Source of the DNA: Ettlia oleoabundans | Taxonomy: Eukaryota > Chlorophyta > Chlorophyceae > Chlamydomonadales | DNA length: 12,336 nt | Assembly (NCBI GenBank): GCA_019693395.1 | Contig: JAAMXP010005383.1 | Location: forward strand, 1 to 12,336 | Direction of reading: 5' to 3' | Shown: piece after piece, positions 9,601 to 12,336 of the stretch | Numbering within the stretch: the first letter of the stretch is position 1 | Layout: the number at the start of each line of letters is the position of its first letter | Notes under the pieces: generated by a model | Databases searched by the model: none | What the model saw: the letters and a program-made list of their open reading frames with translations, nothing else | Told to the model about the DNA's origin: nothing | Position numbers and translations under genes: made by a program

Positions 9601-10985
9601 GCTTTACTAAAAGTGACTGCCACATCAAGTGCCGCGGCCCTGCCTCCCCCTTGGCTACACACTGTCAGGAAAGAATGGCCAGCATCAGGTGGAATTGACT
9701 GACCGCAAGCTGCTTGTAGACTAGGCATGGACTACTCACTGAAACAGGCTGGTGGTGGCACATTTTGGGAAGCCCAGGACGTAGAAGTGGGGGAAGTTGA
9801 ATTGGTGAGCGTGCTTCGGCTGCACTCACAACGCCGGAGAAGGGTAAGCTGCGAGCGAGCATCCAGCTAAGCCCAATACAAAAGAAACGTGCAGACTAGC
9901 GCAAAACACGGATGGCTATTTTGTAGAAGGAGCCGAGACGGCAGCTGCAGGATGTGCACGGATGACAGAGCCAGGGGTCTGGCGACAGACCCAGCGTGCA
10001 CAGCAGGTTCAGCAGATACGCAGCAATTTATCACTTTTGAACACCCAGGAGGCTGCCGAAATCTTAGCACCCAGAGGCGCTTGAAAAGCTGCTGGCTCAC
10101 CTTCTTATGTGCCTCTCTGATGCACGCCAGGCTGTCACAGCCCCTAAGCGCCTCTTCAAAAGCGCTGGGGGTGTAGCTGCGGCTGGCGGTGCCTGATGCT
10201 GTCGCCGCCCCTGACTCCTTGCCTTTGCCCTGCTGTGATTTGCGGGTCGAGGCTTGCTGTGCTGCTGCTTCTGCTTCTTCAGTATCATCATCTTTCTCAT
10301 ATCCGCCCTCTTCTTCCTCTGCTGCCACTTCCCCTGCTGCCCCATCTGTGCCAGCTGCTGCATTGGGCTCCTCTCCGTCAACCCTACCGCCAGCAGACTG
10401 TGCTTCCCCTGCTGCGTCCCCCGCTGCCGCCACGCTGGCGCCTGCTGCCGAGGTCTGCCGGCTGAGCCGCCTTGATGCCGCCAAGCTTTCTTTTGTGCTT
10501 GCTGATGCACTGCAGCAACTCAGCAGTAGCACGGGGTTGCAGAAGAGTTAGGCATTGTGACCCAAGTTACACCTGCGACCCAAGGTGTACACTGTCTACA
10601 GGTGGTTGCAACCAGTTGTGCAGAGGTGGGCGATGCAAATACCGTCCCTGCCATCCACCTGCTGCTGGGAAAGAGGCGCAACCACGCAAAAACTGCGAGA
10701 ACCACCAAGCTTGATGCAACAAACCGCCGCGCCGAGCTCGACCTGCAGCAGAGATGTGGACCCACGACAGGTGATGCTGGCGGCGCGGGCGGCGGCAGCT
10801 GGTGATGAGCGGATGGCAGCAAGAGTCAACATCGCCTCGCGAAGCGCTGTCACAAGCAAATAAATGTTTGCCGCGTTGTCCTTGAAGGCAGCAGCGAGGC
10901 GAGCTCACCAACCCTTCGAACGCGGCCTTGGTGCCTGCCGGGGGCTCCTGGTGCCGGGCGGCCTGGCAGCGGTGGGGCTCCTCAT
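6629..10985 (-). CDS. Golgi-type carbohydrate sulfotransferase (CHST15-like), 16 exons, 519 aa
   Basis: It should transfer sulfate from PAPS to a glycan in the Golgi lumen; the acceptor cannot be predicted. Exons (minus): 10985-10909, 10742-10659, 10509-10101, 9819-9740, 9521-9479, 9317-9237, 8968-8894, 8644-8590, 8375-8306, 8258-8190, 8140-8034, 7918-7839, 7516-7394, 7181-7111, 6960-6885, 6688-6629. They total 1560 nt with every phase matching. Residues 1-32 form an Arg-rich cytosolic end. A single short anchor lies at about 33-50. Residues 54-190 form an Ala- and acid-rich stem. The catalytic domain starts with the 5'-phosphosulfate loop GFPKCATTSLF (206-216, Lys209), then KEPNFY (231-236), EGSTHYSL, and the 3'-phosphate motif MREPISRAIS (305-314, Arg306, Ser314). 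Later come FPRDQLHIMQYEHL (401-414), NSRRR and WPMTRREY; the protein ends with two cysteines (506, 514). Motif order and the final NSRR...WPMT block resemble animal CHST15 and algal relatives. Key residues are present and no disruption is seen. The least certain junctions are the 47- and 49-nt introns. Confidence 0.9.
8141..8189 (-). other. 49-nt intron of the sulfotransferase gene
   Basis: The donor GTTTTG is weak and the acceptor TTATTGCAG is good. It is the only GT-AG pair I found that keeps the frame from ...PELGVDE into PRCYDEKRRL. Stronger-looking donors nearby (GTAGCG at 8172, GTGTGA further on) give the wrong phase. Confidence 0.5.
8259..8305 (-). other. 47-nt intron of the sulfotransferase gene
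   Basis: The donor is GTGAGG and the acceptor is GGACAAG. Reading through gives TGA right after HKRK. Removing 47 nt joins phase 2 to phase 2 and continues into ARATLECELLAAWPNSPEL, which fits the expected spacing between MREPISRA and the later GGIWDRL block. Confidence 0.6.
8761..8857. repeat. minisatellite, 3 copies of about 32 bp
   Basis: Three imperfect units start at 8761, 8793 and 8825. Each begins with the palindrome GCATGC and ends with ATGCATGGTA plus a short tail. Units 1 and 2 differ at a few positions; unit 3 has a one-base insertion and more changes. The array lies in intron 7 (8893-8645) of the sulfotransferase gene. Confidence 0.85.
9318..9478 (-). other. GC-AG intron of the sulfotransferase gene
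   Basis: Exon 5 ends ATCAAG and is followed by GCAAGG, the usual form of a GC donor. The acceptor is CAATGCAG. The junction joins ...APRIK to EPNFY in phase 0, restoring the conserved Lys-Glu-Pro motif, so the assignment is well supported. Confidence 0.75.
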
Positions 10986-11204
10986 TTGGTCGGCAAGATC
11001 AAGCGATTAATCTGAGCAGCTGTATTTTGAGTGACAGCTGTTGACATCAGCATGCTGTGCACGCAGCGTTGCCGCTTGGATGGGCCCGCTCAGTGCCAAG
11101 CAGCCTGTGCAGCAGAGGGTGCTCTGCATCGCCCGTTGCAACATAATATTTCCCGGTATATTTCTTATTTTTCCAGAGTCAGGACTGATGGTACCCAGCC
11201 GTCC

Positions 11205-11305
11205 ATGGCAAGTAACTACCTGCTGTGCAGCCCACAAACCTGCGACAGGTGGAATGCGATTGGCAGCCTGCCGTTGGCTGCCCCAGCCTGCCTTGTCTGC
11301 AAGAC
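11205..11305 (+). CDS. possible first exon of a divergent plus-strand gene
   Basis: An ATG in good context (CCGTCCATGGCA) opens 33 codons with several cysteines (beginning MASNYLLCSPQTC, ending ACLVCK). It ends at a consensus donor, AAGAC then GTGAGT, in phase 2. A T-rich acceptor-like site (TTATTTTTCCAG) lies just upstream at 11165-11176. One phase-compatible continuation follows CTACAG near 11550, but it enters the 53-bp repeat. No family is recognised, and the evidence is only the start context and the donor. Confidence 0.2.
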
Positions 11306-11657
11306 GTGAGTGAACGAAACAGATGTTTGCATACCCATACCACCCCCGGCATCGTCACTTCTGGACATCTGGTGATAACGGCATGCTGCGTGGGCTCCTC
11401 ACACCAACCTCCGTCCTTCTGTCCTCCTGTTGCGTATGTGGACCAACCTGGCTCAAATCTTGCGCTGAGCGCGCGTTACTATTGCATTCCCATTATGTAT
11501 GCAAATGATGCCAAAAGATTGCAACCGAACCGGATTGCATTGTACTACAGCAAGATGATGTGCTGGCTAATCCCGTCAAGCGCCAAACAAGTGCTTGTGC
11601 CATTTGAAAGAGGAAAACGGACTTCAATCAACAGTAGTATATTGTCGACAGTTAACA

Positions 11658-11763
11658 AAACAGACTGGACAGGTACAGAGGCGGGGAAAACGGGAATCAC
11701 ACCTTTTCCCAAACAGACTGGACAGGTACAGAGGCGGGAAAAACGGGAATCACAACTTTTCCC
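11658..11763. repeat. 53-bp tandem duplication with internal hairpin
   Basis: Two 53-bp copies (11658-11710 and 11711-11763) differ at only two positions. Each begins AAACAGACTGGACAGGTACA. Each contains an inverted repeat, GGGAAAA and TTTTCCC, around a loop of about 13 nt. The period is not a multiple of three. Confidence 0.9.
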
Positions 11764-11944
11764 TCCGAGGCGAAGAACAAACCAGACGGCACATATGGGC
11801 ACCTAGCTCATTTCAACAGGTCAACATTGATGTTTCACGCTGCAATGCAACTGGCAAGACCATTCGCCAATTGGCAGGTCGTCCAGGATTGCAAGCAGGC
11901 TGCAAGCTGCATGCAGCCTTTCCTGATGAATTGCATTGCTTGCC

Positions 11945-12010
11945 TTCCTAGCTAGTCTTAGCTAGCTAGTCTTAGCTTCCTAGCTAGTACTATAGGCTTC
12001 CTAGCTAGCT
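11945..12010. repeat. CTAGC-rich low-complexity block
   Basis: The block is made of TAGCTAG units, many of them self-complementary (AGCTAGCT, GCTAGC). TTCCTAGCTAG occurs three times and TAGCTAGTCT twice. No coding signal is seen. Confidence 0.85.
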
Positions 12011-12030
12011 GTAAGGAACTGATGGTTGCA

Positions 12031-12336
12031 TTAGGCAACGTAGACGGTGCATGCGCCCTCCGGCTCTGGGTCACAGTGCTCCTCCAAGTTCATCTGCGGG
12101 TCATGCAAGAATGAGTTGACTCGACAACGTGGAAGGATATGTTGAGGATGCACAAGGCCGGCAGCAAGGAAGACGTGCCGCGGAACGCCTCCTCTTTTGG
12201 GAAGAGGTTCGGGACGGCACACTCTTTCACGGGCAAGAGGAAAAAGGGGCTGGCAACAAAGGGATGCTTGAATGCAGGGTGTGGCAATCAGCCCCTGTTC
12301 ATTACTCAGGGCTCGACTGACCCCATGCAGCTGCAC
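12031..12336 (-). CDS. possible C-terminal coding end of an unrecognised minus-strand gene
   Basis: One minus-strand frame is open from the right edge to a TAA at 12033-12031, about 101 codons, ending EGACTVYVA. An acceptor-like site (ATGACCCGCAG, ending near 12093) could make the last exon as short as 20 codons. A second frame (12287-12090) is also open and looks protein-like (for example NLFPKEEAFRGTSSLL), so the true frame is unclear. No TGTAA signal is found on the minus strand shortly after the stop, which counts against a gene end here. I recognise no family. Confidence 0.22.
   Translation of the reverse strand: MQLHGVSRALSNEQGLIATPCIQASLCCQPLFPLARERVCRPEPLPKRGGVPRHVFLAAGLVHPQHILPRCRVNSFLHDPQMNLEEHCDPEPEGACTVYVA

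Larger units (their letters stand above)
10986..12030. other. intergenic region upstream of the sulfotransferase gene
   Basis: This stretch should contain the promoter and 5' UTR of the sulfotransferase gene (ATG at 10985). An AT-rich patch at about 11141-11174, with a TATA-like GGTATATTTC, lies some 170 nt upstream of that ATG and could be a core promoter for either direction. A 193-codon open frame on the plus strand (11225-11806) starts without ATG and runs through a 53-bp repeat whose period breaks the frame, so I do not call it coding. A possible divergent first exon at 11205 is listed separately. Confidence 0.45.

Noticed and set aside
9867..10532. Single long minus-strand open frame read as one protein
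   Set aside because: Only 10509-10101 is exon. The rest enters introns: donor GTGAGC follows 10101 and an acceptor precedes 10509, and the joined frame matches the sulfotransferase on both sides.
10189..10551. Plus-strand Ser/Ala/Pro-rich open frame of 120 codons
   Set aside because: It is the antisense shadow of the acidic, Ala-rich stem exon of the sulfotransferase.
11225..11806. 193-codon open frame on the plus strand
   Set aside because: It has no ATG at its start, no family resemblance, and runs through a 53-bp tandem repeat whose period shifts the frame between copies.

Overview
The window looks like nuclear DNA of a green alga (chlorophyte). It is gene-dense and GC-rich by eye. Coding frames are broken into many small exons with GT-AG junctions, and most acceptors end in TGCAG. 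Genes are followed by the chlorophyte poly(A) signal TGTAA. I see no bacterial operons, ribosome binding sites, insertion sequences, CRISPR array, tRNA or rRNA. Genus cannot be fixed from the sequence.

Layout. (1) Positions 157-576, plus strand: the last two exons of a gene that enters from the left edge, with a coiled-coil-like C-terminus of unknown function. (2) Positions 577-1573: facing 3' regions of this gene and the next. (3) Positions 6184-1574, minus strand: a nine-exon gene for an 846-residue membrane protein. It has a signal peptide and five transmembrane segments laid out like prominin and the related plant transmembrane protein family, plus a long low-complexity cytoplasmic tail. 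(4) Positions 6185-6628: a short spacer with the 3' end of the upstream gene and the start region of the prominin-like gene. (5) Positions 10985-6629, minus strand: a sixteen-exon gene for a 519-residue type II membrane sulfotransferase of the carbohydrate sulfotransferase type, with intact PAPS-binding motifs. (6) Positions 10986-12030: an apparently non-coding stretch with a 53-bp tandem duplication and a CTAGC-rich block, possibly holding the first exon of a divergent plus-strand gene. (7) Positions 12031-12336: an open frame on the minus strand that may be the end of another gene.

Both main genes were assembled by joining exons at splice sites whose phases all agree. The sulfotransferase exons total 1560 nt and the prominin-like exons 2541 nt, both exact multiples of three. 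Three introns are only 47-49 nt long and one is GC-AG. Both proteins should enter the secretory pathway: the sulfotransferase probably acts in the Golgi on glycans or sulfated polysaccharides, and the prominin-like protein should sit in the plasma membrane or an endomembrane. Their adjacency is not itself evidence of a shared pathway.
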